Origin: Arthrobacter sp. U41 | Lineage (GTDB): Bacteria; Actinomycetota; Actinomycetes; Actinomycetales; Micrococcaceae | Reading direction: 5' to 3' | Assembly: GCF_007679325.1 (NCBI RefSeq) | Contig: NZ_VEGI01000001.1 | Coordinates: 310,001 to 374,000, forward strand | DNA: 64,000 nucleotides | In this document: positions 38,315 to 48,228 of the stretch, one piece after another | Position numbering within the stretch: the stretch's first letter is position 1 | Layout of the letters: each line of letters begins with the position of its first letter | Made by a program: the position numbers and the translations under genes | Notes under the pieces: model-generated | The model's database searches: none | What the model was told of the DNA's origin: nothing | The model's input: the letters and a program-made list of their open reading frames with translations, nothing else

Positions 38315-38342
38315 TTGGCGCGGCGCCGTTCAACACTATTCT
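38315..38342 (+). promoter_or_regulatory. Candidate promoter of the glp-linked regulator
   Basis: TTGGCG (38315-38320), 16-bp spacer, TATTCT (38337-38342), about 58 bp before the ATG at 38401. On the other strand, TTGACT (38367-38362) is a possible glpD -35, so the promoters overlap and one bound regulator could act on both. Confidence 0.4.
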
Positions 38343-38400
38343 TTGGAGTAATGGAAAATGGAGTCAAGCACTATGCACAAACGTGCAGAACGGAAATGGG

Positions 38401-39363
38401 ATGACGCCCTCACGCCACTCTGACGCGCTCCGCGCGGCCCAGCTGTATTACCTGCAGGACCTGACCATGGACGCCATCGCACGGGAGCTCCGGACGTCCC
38501 GGTCCACCGTTTCGCGGCTGCTGTCCTCGGCCCGGGAATCCGGCCTGGTGCAGATCCAGATCCGGAGTCCCCTGGACACCGGCCCGGAGCTGGCGAGCAT
38601 GATCCGCGCCGAATACAAGGTGGATGTGCACGTCGTTCCGGTCGTGGACACGCTGAATGAAGCGGAAACACTGGACCGCGTGGCCATGCAGGCGGCACGC
38701 ACCATCGGCCCGCTGGTGGATTCCAATGCCATCATCGGCGTCGCGTGGGGGTCCACCCTCAGCGCCGTCAGCCGGCACCTGACCCGGAAGATCACCCATG
38801 ACAGCGTGATCGTCCAGCTCAACGGCGCGGGCAACATGCAAACCACTGGCATCACCTATGCCTCCGACATCATGCGGCGCTTCGGCAGTGCCTACGGGGC
38901 ACGCGTGGAACAGTTCCCGGTGCCGGCGTTCTTCGACCATGCCGCGACCAAGAAGGCCATGTGGAATGAGCGCAGTGTGCAAAGGATCCTTGAGCTGCAG
39001 GCCCGTATGAGCATCGCGATTTTTGGTGTGGGATCGGTCGACGCCGACTACCCCAGCCACGTGTACGCCGGCGGCTACCTCGACGAGGAAGACCTGAACG
39101 TCCTGGCCAACTCCGACGTCGTGGGCGATGTGGCCACGGTGTTCTTCCGCGCCGATGGTTCCTCGGACGGCATCACCCTCAACGAACGCTCCACCGGCCC
39201 GGACCTCGCCCAGCTGCGCCAGGTGCGCCGGAGGATCTGCGTGGTGTCGGGTGCCTCCAAGTTCAACGGCCTCCGCGGCGCCCTTGCCGCGGGCCTGGCC
39301 ACCGACCTGATCCTCGACGAGGCCAGCGCCCGGCGGCTTGTCAGCTTCGACGGCCTGGCCTGA
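38401..39363 (+). CDS. SorC/DeoR-type sugar-binding transcriptional regulator
   Basis: 320 residues. N-terminal HTH (AAQLYYLQDLTMDAIARELR to RSTVSRLLSSARESG, about residues 10-48) then a SorC-type effector domain related to phosphosugar isomerases (GVAWGSTLSAVSRHL ... NGAGNMQTTGITYASDIMRRF). ATG 38401 is used; the frame is open to 38224 but that part overlaps glpD. Divergent placement makes it the likely regulator of glpDFK, with glycerol-3-phosphate or a downstream phosphosugar as inducer (inference). Confidence 0.92.
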   Translation: MTPSRHSDALRAAQLYYLQDLTMDAIARELRTSRSTVSRLLSSARESGLVQIQIRSPLDTGPELASMIRAEYKVDVHVVPVVDTLNEAETLDRVAMQAARTIGPLVDSNAIIGVAWGSTLSAVSRHLTRKITHDSVIVQLNGAGNMQTTGITYASDIMRRFGSAYGARVEQFPVPAFFDHAATKKAMWNERSVQRILELQARMSIAIFGVGSVDADYPSHVYAGGYLDEEDLNVLANSDVVGDVATVFFRADGSSDGITLNERSTGPDLAQLRQVRRRICVVSGASKFNGLRGALAAGLATDLILDEASARRLVSFDGLA

Positions 39364-39413
39364 TCCGGCCTGCCGTGGGGAGCCGCGGCGGCGGAGTCGG
39401 TAAAGTCGGGGTT

Positions 39414-40292
39414 ATGAAACCCTCGCCCCGGCTCAGCCTCAACAACGGTGTCCTGATCGACCAGTTGGGGTTCGGACTCTACAAGGTGCCCCCCGGAGAC
39501 GCCGCCGGACTCGTGTCCATGGCGCTGGAGGCCGGCTACCGCCATTTCGACACTGCCGCCATGTACGGCAACGAGACGGGCGTTGGCCGCGGTATCGGCT
39601 CGCTGTCCGGCTTCTCAAGCCACGACGACGCCCGCGGCGGTTCCGGCGAGTCCTCCCCCGCGCTCTCACGCGAGGACCTCTTCGTCACCACCAAGCTCTG
39701 GAACGACGACCAGGGCTATGACGCCACCCTGCGCGCCTTTGACACCTCCATGGCCAACCTCGGGCTGGAATACGTGGACCTGTACCTGATCCACTGGCCC
39801 TGTGCGCAGCGCGGGCTGTATTCCGAGAGCTATCGTGCGATGGAGACCCTGTACCGGGAGGGCAAGGCCCGGGCGATCGGAGTCTCCAACTTCCAGCCCG
39901 CCCACTTGGACCGACTGCTCCAGACCGCGGAGGTGGTCCCGGCCGTCAACCAGATCGAACTGCACCCGTGGCTCCAGCAGGAGGAGCTGCGCACCCTGCA
40001 CCGCGGCCTCGGGATCACCACCGAGGCGTGGAGCCCGCTGGGCCGCGGCCAGGTCCTGCAGGATCCGGTGGTGCTGGACATCGCGGCCGCGCACGGCAGG
40101 ACCGCGGCGCAGGTCATCCTCCGCTGGCATGTGCAGCTCGGCAATGTCGCCATCCCCAAGGCGAGCTCCCACGACCGGATCGGCGAGAACCTGGATGTCT
40201 TCGACTTCAGCCTCGACGACGTCGCCATGCAGGCCCTGGGCGGTCTGGAACGTGGCTTCCGCACCGGCTCCCACCCGGACTCAGTCAACTAG
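39414..40292 (+). CDS. Aldo/keto reductase
   Basis: NADPH-dependent oxidoreductase of the AKR5 type, physiological substrate unknown. 292 residues, TIM barrel. The catalytic tetrad is visible: Asp46 and Tyr51 (HFDTAAMYGNE), Lys in LFVTTKLWND and His in LYLIHWPCA. A Gly/Ser/Asp-rich loop (about 58-80) is longer than in most relatives. ATG 39414 is chosen over an upstream frame at 39375. It starts a run of three genes, followed 10 bp on by a hydrolase. Confidence 0.92.
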   Translation: MKPSPRLSLNNGVLIDQLGFGLYKVPPGDAAGLVSMALEAGYRHFDTAAMYGNETGVGRGIGSLSGFSSHDDARGGSGESSPALSREDLFVTTKLWNDDQGYDATLRAFDTSMANLGLEYVDLYLIHWPCAQRGLYSESYRAMETLYREGKARAIGVSNFQPAHLDRLLQTAEVVPAVNQIELHPWLQQEELRTLHRGLGITTEAWSPLGRGQVLQDPVVLDIAAAHGRTAAQVILRWHVQLGNVAIPKASSHDRIGENLDVFDFSLDDVAMQALGGLERGFRTGSHPDSVN

Positions 40293-40302
40293 GACCCATC
40301 GA

Positions 40303-41232
40303 ATGGACAACGTGGTTACCGAGCCCTCCTCCCGCGCTCCCCTGTTCAGCGACGGGCTGGAGTCCCGCACCCGCGCCGCCGAGATGGTCCTCGACGGCGC
40401 CAAGGTGGCCTATTGGAGCTATGAGCCGCTCCGCGTGACCCCGGAGACGCGGACCATCCTGGTCATCCACGGCTTCCGCGGAGACCACCATGGCCTGCTC
40501 CGGGTGGCCGACCAGCTCCCGGAAATGCGGCTCATCATGCCGGACCTCCCCGGTTTCGGCCGCTCGGCTGCCTTCGCGGACGCCGAACACAGCGTCGAGA
40601 GCTACGTCCGGTTCGTTTCGGACTTCATGGCGGCCCTGGGCCTGGGCCCGGAGACCGTCCTGCTGGGGCACTCCTTCGGCTCGATCGTCGCCAGCCACTT
40701 CGTGGCGGCCCACCCCGGAACCGTTTCGGAGCTGATCCTGATCAACCCGATCGCCGCTCCCGCCCTCGAGGGGCCCAAGGGTCTCATGACCAAACTCGCC
40801 GTCCTGTACTACCAGGCCGCGGCACGCCTCCCCCGCCGTCTGGGACACGGCCTGCTGCGCAGCCAGCTGATCGTCCGGGTCATGAGCGAGACGATGGCAA
40901 AGACCAAAGACAAGGAGCTGCGCCGTTTTGTGCATGCCCAGCACAGCGCGTATTTCTCCGCGTTCGCGGACCGGGAGAGCCTGCTGGAGGCGTTCAAGGC
41001 CTCCGTCGGCGGGAACGTCGCCGACGTCGCCGGCAGCCTCAGCCTTCCCGTTTTGCTGATTGCCGGGGAAAAGGACGAGATTGCGACGCTGCCGGACCAG
41101 CACACGCTGCTGGCCCTCCTCCCGGATGCGCACCTGGACGTCATCCCGGGCGTGGGCCACCTGATCCACTACGAAACCCCGGAACCCGCCGCGGGCTTCA
41201 TCCGACGCTTCCTGAAGGACCACTCCGCGTGA
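40303..41232 (+). CDS. Alpha/beta hydrolase
   Basis: 309 residues with the nucleophile elbow GHSFGS (Ser at about 125), the oxyanion HGFRGD region and the C-terminal His in GVGHLIHYE. The substrate cannot be deduced. ATG 40303 (MDNVVTEPSSRAPL). It overlaps the next gene by 4 bp (GTGA), so hydrolase and glycosyltransferase are made together, suggesting a shared role in a lipid or glycoside. Confidence 0.9.
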   Translation: MDNVVTEPSSRAPLFSDGLESRTRAAEMVLDGAKVAYWSYEPLRVTPETRTILVIHGFRGDHHGLLRVADQLPEMRLIMPDLPGFGRSAAFADAEHSVESYVRFVSDFMAALGLGPETVLLGHSFGSIVASHFVAAHPGTVSELILINPIAAPALEGPKGLMTKLAVLYYQAAARLPRRLGHGLLRSQLIVRVMSETMAKTKDKELRRFVHAQHSAYFSAFADRESLLEAFKASVGGNVADVAGSLSLPVLLIAGEKDEIATLPDQHTLLALLPDAHLDVIPGVGHLIHYETPEPAAGFIRRFLKDHSA

Positions 41233-42338
41233 AAATCCTTATCGATGCCCGTTTCACCCGCCTGGACCACCATGACGGCATCAGCCGCTACGGCGCGAGT
41301 CTGATCGCTGCCACGGCCAAAATCGCCGACGTGTCCATGTTGATCAGCGATATCCGCCAGCTCGCCATGCTGCCGGATGTGCCGTACACCCTGGTCAACA
41401 GCCCGCTCTCCCCGGCCGAACTGTTCGTCGCCGGGAAGGTCAACAAACTCGGCGCCGATGTGGTGGTGTGCCCCATGCAGACCATGGGCAGCTGGGGCCG
41501 GAAGTACGCCCTGGTACTGACCCTTCACGACCTCATCTATTACGAGCACCCGGCCCCTCCCGGCTTCCTGCCGGCCCCGGTCCGGGTCCTCTGGCGCCTG
41601 TACCACAAGGCGTTCTGGCCGCAGCGGCTCCTGCTGAACCGGGCCGACGTCGTCGCCACCATCAGCTCCACCACCGCCTCACTGATCTCGAAGTACCGGC
41701 TCACCCGGCGTCCCGTCCGGATCGTGGGCAACGCGCCGCAGCACGGCCACACGCCCCGGGACCCCGGGGCGGGTGCGGACAATACGCTGCTCTACATGGG
41801 TTCGTTTATGCCGTACAAAAACGTTGAGACCATGATCCGGGGCATGGCGGAACTCCCCGACATGACCCTCCACCTGCTCAGCCGGATCACCCCGGAACGC
41901 CAGGCGGAACTCGAAGCACTGGCGCCGGCGGGCGCGGACATCGTCTTCCACAACGGCGTGACCGACGCCGAGTACGAGGCCATGCTGGGACGCACGACAG
42001 CCCTGATCAGCCTGTCCAAAGCGGAGGGCTATGGCCTGCCCCTCGTGGAAGCCATGTCCCACGGCACCCCCGTGATCGCCAGCGACATCCCGATCTTCCG
42101 CGAGGTGGGCGGCGACGCCGTCAGCTACGTCCATCCGGATTCGCCAACAGAGTTCGCCGCGGCGGTCCGGACGCTGGAGGACCCGGACCTGTGGAAAGCC
42201 CGTTCCCGCCGTTCGGTGGAGCGCGCCGCGGACTTCAGCTGGGATGAGTCCGCCCGCCGGCTGCTGGCCGTCGCAGAAGAGGCCGTAGCGCTGCGCGCAC
42301 GCCGCCCGGGCAAGCCGACGGGACGCGGCCGGAAGTAG
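41229..42338 (+). CDS. Glycosyltransferase family 4
   Basis: GT-B fold retaining glycosyltransferase. 369 residues; the C-terminal nucleotide-sugar motif SKAEGYGLPLVEAMSHG has the E-x7-E signature, and LLYMGSFMPYKNVETMI starts the second Rossmann domain. No signal peptide, so cytoplasmic or peripheral. Start GTG 41229 is coupled to the hydrolase. Donor and acceptor sugars are not predictable. Confidence 0.92.
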   Translation: MKILIDARFTRLDHHDGISRYGASLIAATAKIADVSMLISDIRQLAMLPDVPYTLVNSPLSPAELFVAGKVNKLGADVVVCPMQTMGSWGRKYALVLTLHDLIYYEHPAPPGFLPAPVRVLWRLYHKAFWPQRLLLNRADVVATISSTTASLISKYRLTRRPVRIVGNAPQHGHTPRDPGAGADNTLLYMGSFMPYKNVETMIRGMAELPDMTLHLLSRITPERQAELEALAPAGADIVFHNGVTDAEYEAMLGRTTALISLSKAEGYGLPLVEAMSHGTPVIASDIPIFREVGGDAVSYVHPDSPTEFAAAVRTLEDPDLWKARSRRSVERAADFSWDESARRLLAVAEEAVALRARRPGKPTGRGRK

Positions 42339-42383
42339 CCGCCGCGGACCTCCTCCGCGCCGGCACCGCCTCCGGCCGAACGC

Positions 42384-44546
42384 CTAGAGCACGTCCACAC
42401 CGTCGAGCCGCAGCTGCACCGGATCGTCGGTACGTTTGGCGGCTGCGGCGACCTTGACCGCCCGCAGCACTTTCGTGACGTGTGCGGCCTGGCCGTACGG
42501 GATGAACAGCAGCGTCCGGACATCCTCCTCGGCGGTAGCCGCTACTTTCCCCTGGCTTCCTGCCGGGCCGGGGGCACCGGCCATCACCAGGGGGGCCGGA
42601 CCGGCAGTCCGCAACACGATGCCCTGCGCAGCCAGCTGCTGCTCAACGGCCTGGCTGAAATGCCCGACGGCGGTCCGGCCACCGGTAATGGAGGCGACCC
42701 GGACGGACGGGGGCAGCTGCAGTTCCTGGCGCAGGGAGAGTTCACGCTGGGCGTACCCGGCGGGGTCCCAGCGCAGCAGGGCGCCCACGCCGGCGGCGTC
42801 GTCCGCGGTGATGACCACCAGGCCGCCGTCGCCCGCCGGGCGGACCAAGGCCGCCGCGTTGAACCAGCGCCGGACGGCGTCCTCCCCCGCCCGCAGGTTT
42901 TCGCGCCGCAGCAGTGAATCGCCGTCGAGCAGCAGTGCGGCCGCGTAACCGCCGGCGGCGACCGGTTCCGCGCCGACGGTGGCCACCACCAAGGCCTTCG
43001 AATCAGGAACCGTGGCGAGCACCCGGTCCCCGGACGAGGTGATCACCGGCTTGCCCGGGAAGGCGCGGCCCAGCTCCTCGGCCGTGCGCAGGGCCCCCGT
43101 GGCGCCGCGGCGGAGCCGGACCCCGTTGCAGGTGGTGCAGCGCCAGGCGGCGGCCGGCGTCGAACACCAGCGGCACTGCGGCACGGCCGAGCTCCCCGTG
43201 GCCCCGGCGATGGCGAGGGGACCGCTGCAGGCGGGGCAACGCGCCGGTTCGCGGCAGTTCTCGCAGGCAAGCGACGGCGCGTAGCCCGCCCGGGCCACCT
43301 GGACCAGGACCGGGCCGCGTTCCAGACCGTCCTTCGCGGCACGCCAGGCGGCACCCGGCAGCCGGGCGATCCTGGCCAGCGGGTCGTGTTCAAGTTCGTA
43401 GCTGTCAGCGGTGTTGAGCACCCGCGGAACGATCCTGCGGACCACCGGGCGGTCCGCCTCCACCGGCCGAGCCCACCCCGCCTCGACGAGGCGCTGCGTC
43501 TCGGTGCTCCGGGTGTGCCCGGCGAGCAGGCAGGCGGCACCCTCCTGTTCGGCGCGCAGCAGCAGGACTTCGCGGGAGTGGGCGTACGGTGAGCGCTGCT
43601 CGATGTGCAGATCGTCGCCGTCGTCCCAGCAGACCACGAGGCCGAGGTTGTGAACGGGTGCGTAGGCCGCGGACCGGGTGCCGACGGCCACCCCGGCCGC
43701 GCCGCTGAGGATCCGCAGGAAGCTGCGGTAGCGCGGAGTCTGGCCGTCGTCGGCGGTGAGCCGGGCGATGTCCCCTGCGGGCAGGAGCTGCAGGAGGGCC
43801 TCTTCCACCCGGTCCAGGTCCCGGTAGTCAGGCACCACGACGACGGCGCCGCGGCCGGACAGACGGACGGCGGCCACGGCCTCGGCGATCAGCCGGGGCC
43901 AGCCTCCGGGTCCGTAACCCTGGAGCGCGTTAAGCACCGCCCGCGGCGACTCACCTGCATTGAGGTGCTGCAGGAAGGCCCGGCCGTTGCGGTAGGAGGT
44001 CCAGCCGGAGGCTTCCAGGCCGGCAAGGATGGACGTTCCGGCCTCGGCGCCGGCATCAGCGAAGAGAGACGGATCGAGGACACCCTCAGGGGCAAGGTCC
44101 TTCTCCAGTTTCGCCATCCGCGGCGGCACGGCGACGCGCAGCACGTCGCTGACGCTGCCGGCATACCGCGCGGCCACACGTACGGCGAGGTCGGCGACAG
44201 CCGGCACCAGCACCGGAACGGGAGAAACCACCTTGTGCAGCGGCACCAGGGGGTGGCCGGCGTCGGACTCCGCCACCCGGTCCATAAGGTATCCGGCAAG
44301 TTCCTGACCGTTGAACTTCACTTTCACCCGGACACCGGGCTGCGCCGCGGCATCAAGCGCGGCGGGCACACTGTAGTCAAAGGGCCGGTCAAGGTGCGGG
44401 AGCGAGGACTCCAGGCGCACCCGGGCCACCGGGAGCCGGGCAGCCAGGGCGGGGCCGGCTGCTGGTGCGGAGGAGGAGGGAAAGCCCTGGAGCAGCGACA
44501 GCTGCAGGGGCTCGTCCGACGCCGCGGCGCCATGGCGCTGGCTCAT
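42384..44546 (-). CDS. priA: PriA-like primosomal protein lacking the helicase Walker A motif
   Basis: Replication-restart protein family. 720 residues from ATG 44546 (GGGAGG ten bases upstream). The N-terminal 3' DNA-binding domain is present (LPHLDRPFDYSVPAAL) and the zinc-binding cysteines are intact (CENCREPARCPACSG ... CRWCSTP ... CTTC). Where active PriA has GxTGSGKT, the sequence instead runs GPGGWPRLIAEAVAAVR, with no P-loop, so it should not hydrolyse ATP. Loss of the motif is general in actinobacterial PriA, as I recall. It follows metK in the conserved mihF-gmk-rpoZ-coaBC-metK-priA order. Confidence 0.92.
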   Translation of the reverse strand: MSQRHGAAASDEPLQLSLLQGFPSSSAPAAGPALAARLPVARVRLESSLPHLDRPFDYSVPAALDAAAQPGVRVKVKFNGQELAGYLMDRVAESDAGHPLVPLHKVVSPVPVLVPAVADLAVRVAARYAGSVSDVLRVAVPPRMAKLEKDLAPEGVLDPSLFADAGAEAGTSILAGLEASGWTSYRNGRAFLQHLNAGESPRAVLNALQGYGPGGWPRLIAEAVAAVRLSGRGAVVVVPDYRDLDRVEEALLQLLPAGDIARLTADDGQTPRYRSFLRILSGAAGVAVGTRSAAYAPVHNLGLVVCWDDGDDLHIEQRSPYAHSREVLLLRAEQEGAACLLAGHTRSTETQRLVEAGWARPVEADRPVVRRIVPRVLNTADSYELEHDPLARIARLPGAAWRAAKDGLERGPVLVQVARAGYAPSLACENCREPARCPACSGPLAIAGATGSSAVPQCRWCSTPAAAWRCTTCNGVRLRRGATGALRTAEELGRAFPGKPVITSSGDRVLATVPDSKALVVATVGAEPVAAGGYAAALLLDGDSLLRRENLRAGEDAVRRWFNAAALVRPAGDGGLVVITADDAAGVGALLRWDPAGYAQRELSLRQELQLPPSVRVASITGGRTAVGHFSQAVEQQLAAQGIVLRTAGPAPLVMAGAPGPAGSQGKVAATAEEDVRTLLFIPYGQAAHVTKVLRAVKVAAAAKRTDDPVQLRLDGVDVL

Positions 44547-44609
44547 CGCGCGGGTCCTCCCTTCAACAGCGGGTCGATGCCGGCCAAAGAATTTCCGGCC
44601 CAATTGAGA

Positions 44610-44643
44610 GTAGCCAGGCCGCCGGTACCGGCGGCCTGGCTAC
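44610..44643. terminator. Perfect palindrome between metK and priA
   Basis: A 34-bp perfect palindrome: GTAGCCAGGCCGCCGGT (44610-44626) followed by its complement. It forms a strong hairpin 63 bp after the metK stop. No U-run; likely terminator or mRNA 3' end of metK. Confidence 0.7.
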
Positions 44644-44705
44644 AGCACATCACAGGGCAATGACATTGAGTGCATGTCAGGACTGCATGTGAAAACAGGG
44701 ACGTC

Positions 44706-45941
44706 TTAGGCGTTGAAGAAGGCCTTCAGCGCGTCCACGCGGTCGAGGCGCTCCCACGTGAAGTCGGGATCCTCGCGGCCGAAGTGGCCGTGGGCCGCCG
44801 TCTTGGCGTAAATCGGGCGCTTGAGGTCAAGGGCATCGATAATCGCGCGCGGGCGCAGGTCGAAGATCTCGGCGATCGCGGCGCTGATCCTGGCCGGATC
44901 CACGGTCTCGGTGCCGAAGGTCTCGACATAGGTTCCCACCGGGCGGGCCTGGCCGATCGCATAGGCGATCTGGATTTCAGCGCGCTTCGCGAGACCGGCC
45001 GCCACCACGTTCTTGGCCACCCAGCGCATCGCGTAAGCCGCCGAACGGTCCACCTTGGACGGATCCTTGCCCGAGAAGGCGCCGCCGCCGTGCCGGGCCA
45101 TGCCGCCGTAGGTATCCACGATGATCTTGCGGCCGGTGAGGCCGGCATCGCCCACCGGGCCGCCAATGACGAAGGCACCGGCCGGGTTGAGGATGTTCCT
45201 GGTCCGCGAGATGTCCAGGTTGGACAGCGCCATGACCGGGTCCACCACGTGCGCGGCGAGGTCGGCACGGAGCTGGTCCAGGCTGGCGCCCTCGGCGTGC
45301 TGGCTGGAAATCACGACCGTCTCGACCGAGACGGGCCGGTCGCCGTCGTAGCCTACGGTGACCTGGGTTTTGCCGTCGGGGCGCAGGTAGGCGAGCTCGC
45401 CGTTCTTGCGGACTTCAGTCAGCCGCTCGGAGAGCCGGTGCGCAAGCCAGATCGGGACCGGCATGTAGGAGGGGGTTTCATCGCTGGCATAGCCGAACAT
45501 CAGGCCTTGGTCGCCGGCGCCCTGGAGGTCGTAATCGTCCTCCTGGCGGCCTTCGCGGGCTTCGAGCGAGTTGAAGACGCCCCCGGCGATGTCGTTGGAC
45601 TGCTGGCCGATGGAGACCGAGACGCCGCAGCGGGCGCCGTCGAAGCCGTTTGCCGAGGAGTCGTAGCCGATGCCCAGGATGGTCTCCCGCACAATCTGCG
45701 GGATTTCTACGTACGCGTCAGTGGTGACCTCGCCCGCGACGTGGACCAGCCCGGTGGTGGCCAGCGTCTCCACCGCGACGCGGGACTCGGGGTCCTTGGC
45801 CAGCAGGGCGTCGAGGATGGAATCGCTGATCTGGTCACAGATTTTGTCGGGATGCCCTTCGGTCACCGACTCGGACGTGAACAGCCGGAGCGAGGCGGGC
45901 GTGGACCCGTGGAAGTCAGGGATGTGCAGCGGTAAAGTCAC
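44706..45941 (-). CDS. metK: S-adenosylmethionine synthetase
   Basis: Makes S-adenosylmethionine from methionine and ATP. 411 residues with the substrate-binding [15 protein letters not shown], the [12 protein letters not shown] hexapeptide region and the P-loop-like [17 protein letters not shown] 45941. The 78-bp gap to coaBC carries no recognisable SAM riboswitch. Confidence 0.98.
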   Translation of the reverse strand: MTLPLHIPDFHGSTPASLRLFTSESVTEGHPDKICDQISDSILDALLAKDPESRVAVETLATTGLVHVAGEVTTDAYVEIPQIVRETILGIGYDSSANGFDGARCGVSVSIGQQSNDIAGGVFNSLEAREGRQEDDYDLQGAGDQGLMFGYASDETPSYMPVPIWLAHRLSERLTEVRKNGELAYLRPDGKTQVTVGYDGDRPVSVETVVISSQHAEGASLDQLRADLAAHVVDPVMALSNLDISRTRNILNPAGAFVIGGPVGDAGLTGRKIIVDTYGGMARHGGGAFSGKDPSKVDRSAAYAMRWVAKNVVAAGLAKRAEIQIAYAIGQARPVGTYVETFGTETVDPARISAAIAEIFDLRPRAIIDALDLKRPIYAKTAAHGHFGREDPDFTWERLDRVDALKAFFNA

Positions 45942-46019
45942 TCAACTACCTTACTGGTTGGAAAACGGACGTCCGGCGGCGTGTGTCCCCGTGCTAAGGA
46001 GACGTTGCTTACGCCAGGC

Positions 46020-47306
46020 TCAGGCCGGCGGGACAACCCGGCTCAGCTCGGCGCTGATGCGGTCTATCACGGCAGCCGCGACATCGGATTTGGAACCCGA
46101 CGCCTCTTGGGGTTCGGAGCCGGTGCGGGAAAGGATGACTACGGAATTCGTGTCCTCGCCGAAGACCTTGTCCTGGCCCACATGGTTGACCACCAGCAGG
46201 TCGCACGCCTTGCGCCGCAGCTTGGCCGCGGCATAGTCCAGAACGTCGCCGTCGGCGTCGCCGGTCTCGGCCGCGAAGCCCACCACCAGCTGGGTGCGGG
46301 AGGCCGCATCCCGGACCTCGACGAGCTCCCGCAGGATGTCCGGGTTCCGAACGAGTGTGATGACGGGATCGGCGACGTCGTCGCGCTTCTTGATCTTCGT
46401 CCCGGCGACATCCGCCGGGCGGAAGTCCGCGACGGCGGCGGCCATGATGATGACGTCGGAATCGGCGGCGGCGTGCAGGGCGGCCTTACGAAGCTCCAGG
46501 GCGGTCTCCACCCTGATCACGTCGACGCCGGCCGGCGGCGGGACATCCATGTGGCCGGCCAGCAGCCGGACCCTGGCACCGGCGTCGCGGGCGGCGGCGG
46601 CCAGCGCCACGCCCTGCTTGCCGGAGGAGCGGTTTCCGAGGAACCGGACGGGGTCCAGTGGCTCGCGGGTGCCTCCGGCGCTGATCGTGACGGTGAGCCC
46701 GGCCAGCGGACGGCCGGCAGCGGGCGGGGAGGGTGCGGCGTCGGGGGCCGTAATGTCCGGTGAGTTGGGGACCGACGGCGCACCGGCGAGGGCGAGGGCC
46801 GCTTCGAAAATCGCCTCCGGCTCGGGCAGCCGGCCCGGCCCGGAGTCGGATCCGGTCAACCGGCCGGAGGCGGGCTCCAGCACGGTGACTCCCCTGCTGC
46901 GGAGAGTCTCGACATTGGCCTGGGTTGCCGGGTGCTGCCACATTTCGCTGTGCATGGCCGGGGCCATCAGCACCGGACAGTCGCCGGCCATCAGCAGGGT
47001 GTTGCTCAGGAGGTCGTTGGCTTGGCCGGTGGCGGCGCGCGACAGAAGGTCGGCCGTGGCAGGGGCCACCACGATCAGCTCGGCTTCGTGGCCGAGGCGG
47101 ACGTGGTTGACAGTGTGCACGTCGTCGAAGACGCTGTTGCTGACCGGATGCCCGGACAGCGCTTCCCAGGTGGCTACGCCGACGAAGCGGGTCGCGGCCT
47201 CCGTGGGGATGACGGTGACGTCATGGCCGGCTTCAGTAAAAAGCCGGAGGAGCGACGCCACCTTGTAGGCGGCTATCCCTCCCCCGACTCCGAGGACTAT
47301 GCGCAC
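46020..47306 (-). CDS. coaBC: Bifunctional phosphopantothenoylcysteine decarboxylase / phosphopantothenate-cysteine ligase
   Basis: Two steps of coenzyme A synthesis. 428 residues. The CoaC flavoprotein half shows GGIAAYKVASLLR at the N-terminus and APAMHSEMW; the CoaB half (from about residue 200) shows ISAGGTREPLDPVRFLGNRS and SGKQG. A linker rich in Pro/Ala separates them (about 180-200). GTG 47306 with GGAGG four bases before. It lies 25 bp after rpoZ, in the gmk-rpoZ-coaBC cluster. Confidence 0.97.
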   Translation of the reverse strand: MRIVLGVGGGIAAYKVASLLRLFTEAGHDVTVIPTEAATRFVGVATWEALSGHPVSNSVFDDVHTVNHVRLGHEAELIVVAPATADLLSRAATGQANDLLSNTLLMAGDCPVLMAPAMHSEMWQHPATQANVETLRSRGVTVLEPASGRLTGSDSGPGRLPEPEAIFEAALALAGAPSVPNSPDITAPDAAPSPPAAGRPLAGLTVTISAGGTREPLDPVRFLGNRSSGKQGVALAAAARDAGARVRLLAGHMDVPPPAGVDVIRVETALELRKAALHAAADSDVIIMAAAVADFRPADVAGTKIKKRDDVADPVITLVRNPDILRELVEVRDAASRTQLVVGFAAETGDADGDVLDYAAAKLRRKACDLLVVNHVGQDKVFGEDTNSVVILSRTGSEPQEASGSKSDVAAAVIDRISAELSRVVPPA

Positions 47307-47331
47307 GTGACCTCCGTCTGCGTCTGCGAAG

Positions 47332-47592
47332 TTACTCTGCAGGTTCGATCGGCGTGGAGACGAGCTTGCCTTCGTTGATTTCGCGCAGCGCGATGGAGAG
47401 CGACTTCTCGTTCAGCTTGGTGTCGACCAGCGGGCCGACGTACTCGAACAGGCCCTCGTGCAGCTGCGCGTAGTAGGCGTTGATCTGACGTGCGCGCTTG
47501 GCGCCGAAAATCACCAGTCCGTACTTCGAGTCGGCAGCCTTCAGCAGCTCGTCGATCGGCGGGTTGATGATGCCTTCAAGGTTCGTGGACAC
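47332..47592 (-). CDS. rpoZ: RNA polymerase omega subunit
   Basis: Small subunit that wraps the beta-prime C-terminus and helps assembly. 86 residues ([35 protein letters not shown]). GTG 47592 with GGAGA upstream. It lies between gmk and coaBC, the conserved order. Confidence 0.97.
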   Translation of the reverse strand: MSTNLEGIINPPIDELLKAADSKYGLVIFGAKRARQINAYYAQLHEGLFEYVGPLVDTKLNEKSLSIALREINEGKLVSTPIEPAE

Positions 47593-47631
47593 GAATTCTC
47601 CAAATTCTAACGGGCCGATACGTCCCGGCGC

Positions 47632-48204
47632 CTAGCGTGGGTTCGGGGTCAGCCCCATGAGTGAAACAAGCTCGTCCGCTGCCCGACGAACGTCATCATT
47701 GATGACGGTGTGGTCAAACTCCGGTTCAGCGGCAAGTTCTAGTTTAGCGGTTTCCAGCCTCTGCTGCTGTTCTTCCGCTGTTTCCGTGCCGCGGCCCACC
47801 AGGCGGCGGACCATTTCATCCCAGCTGGGCGGCGCCAGGAACACGAACTGGGCGTCCGGCACGGCCTGCTTGACCTGCCGGGCACCCTGCAGGTCAATCT
47901 CCAGGAGCACCGAACGGCCGTCGGCGATCGCGGCGTCCACGGTGCTGCGCAGCGTGCCGTAGCGGTTGCGGCCGTGGACCACGGCCCACTCCAGGAGTTC
48001 GCCATTGTCGACCAGGGCGTCGAATTCCTCGGCCGACTTGAAAAAGTAGTGGACGCCGTCGATCTCGCCCGGGCGCGCCGGGCGGGTGGTCGCCGAGACG
48101 GAAAGCCAGACGCCGGGATAGTTGTCCCGGATGTAGGTGGACACGGTGCCTTTACCAACAGCCGTCGGGCCGGCGAGGACTGTCAGTCCCGGTTTGTTGC
48201 TCAC
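47632..48204 (-). CDS. gmk: Guanylate kinase
   Basis: Phosphorylates GMP to GDP. 190 residues; P-loop [10 protein letters not shown] (residues about 12-21) replaces the commoner GPSGVGKST but keeps GxxxxGK; the GMP-binding [19 protein letters not shown] follows. GTG 48204 with GAAGGA upstream. It is 24 bp downstream of mihF. Confidence 0.97.
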   Translation of the reverse strand: MSNKPGLTVLAGPTAVGKGTVSTYIRDNYPGVWLSVSATTRPARPGEIDGVHYFFKSAEEFDALVDNGELLEWAVVHGRNRYGTLRSTVDAAIADGRSVLLEIDLQGARQVKQAVPDAQFVFLAPPSWDEMVRRLVGRGTETAEEQQQRLETAKLELAAEPEFDHTVINDDVRRAADELVSLMGLTPNPR

Positions 48205-48228
48205 ATATTCCTTCGGGCGGGGTTGGGG

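Noticed and set aside
38224..38400. N-terminal extension of the SorC-type regulator
   Set aside because: It would overlap glpD and the shared promoter region; the HTH domain begins soon after ATG 38401.
45942..46019. SAM riboswitch before metK
   Set aside because: The 78-bp gap is too short and shows no SAM-I/IV core.
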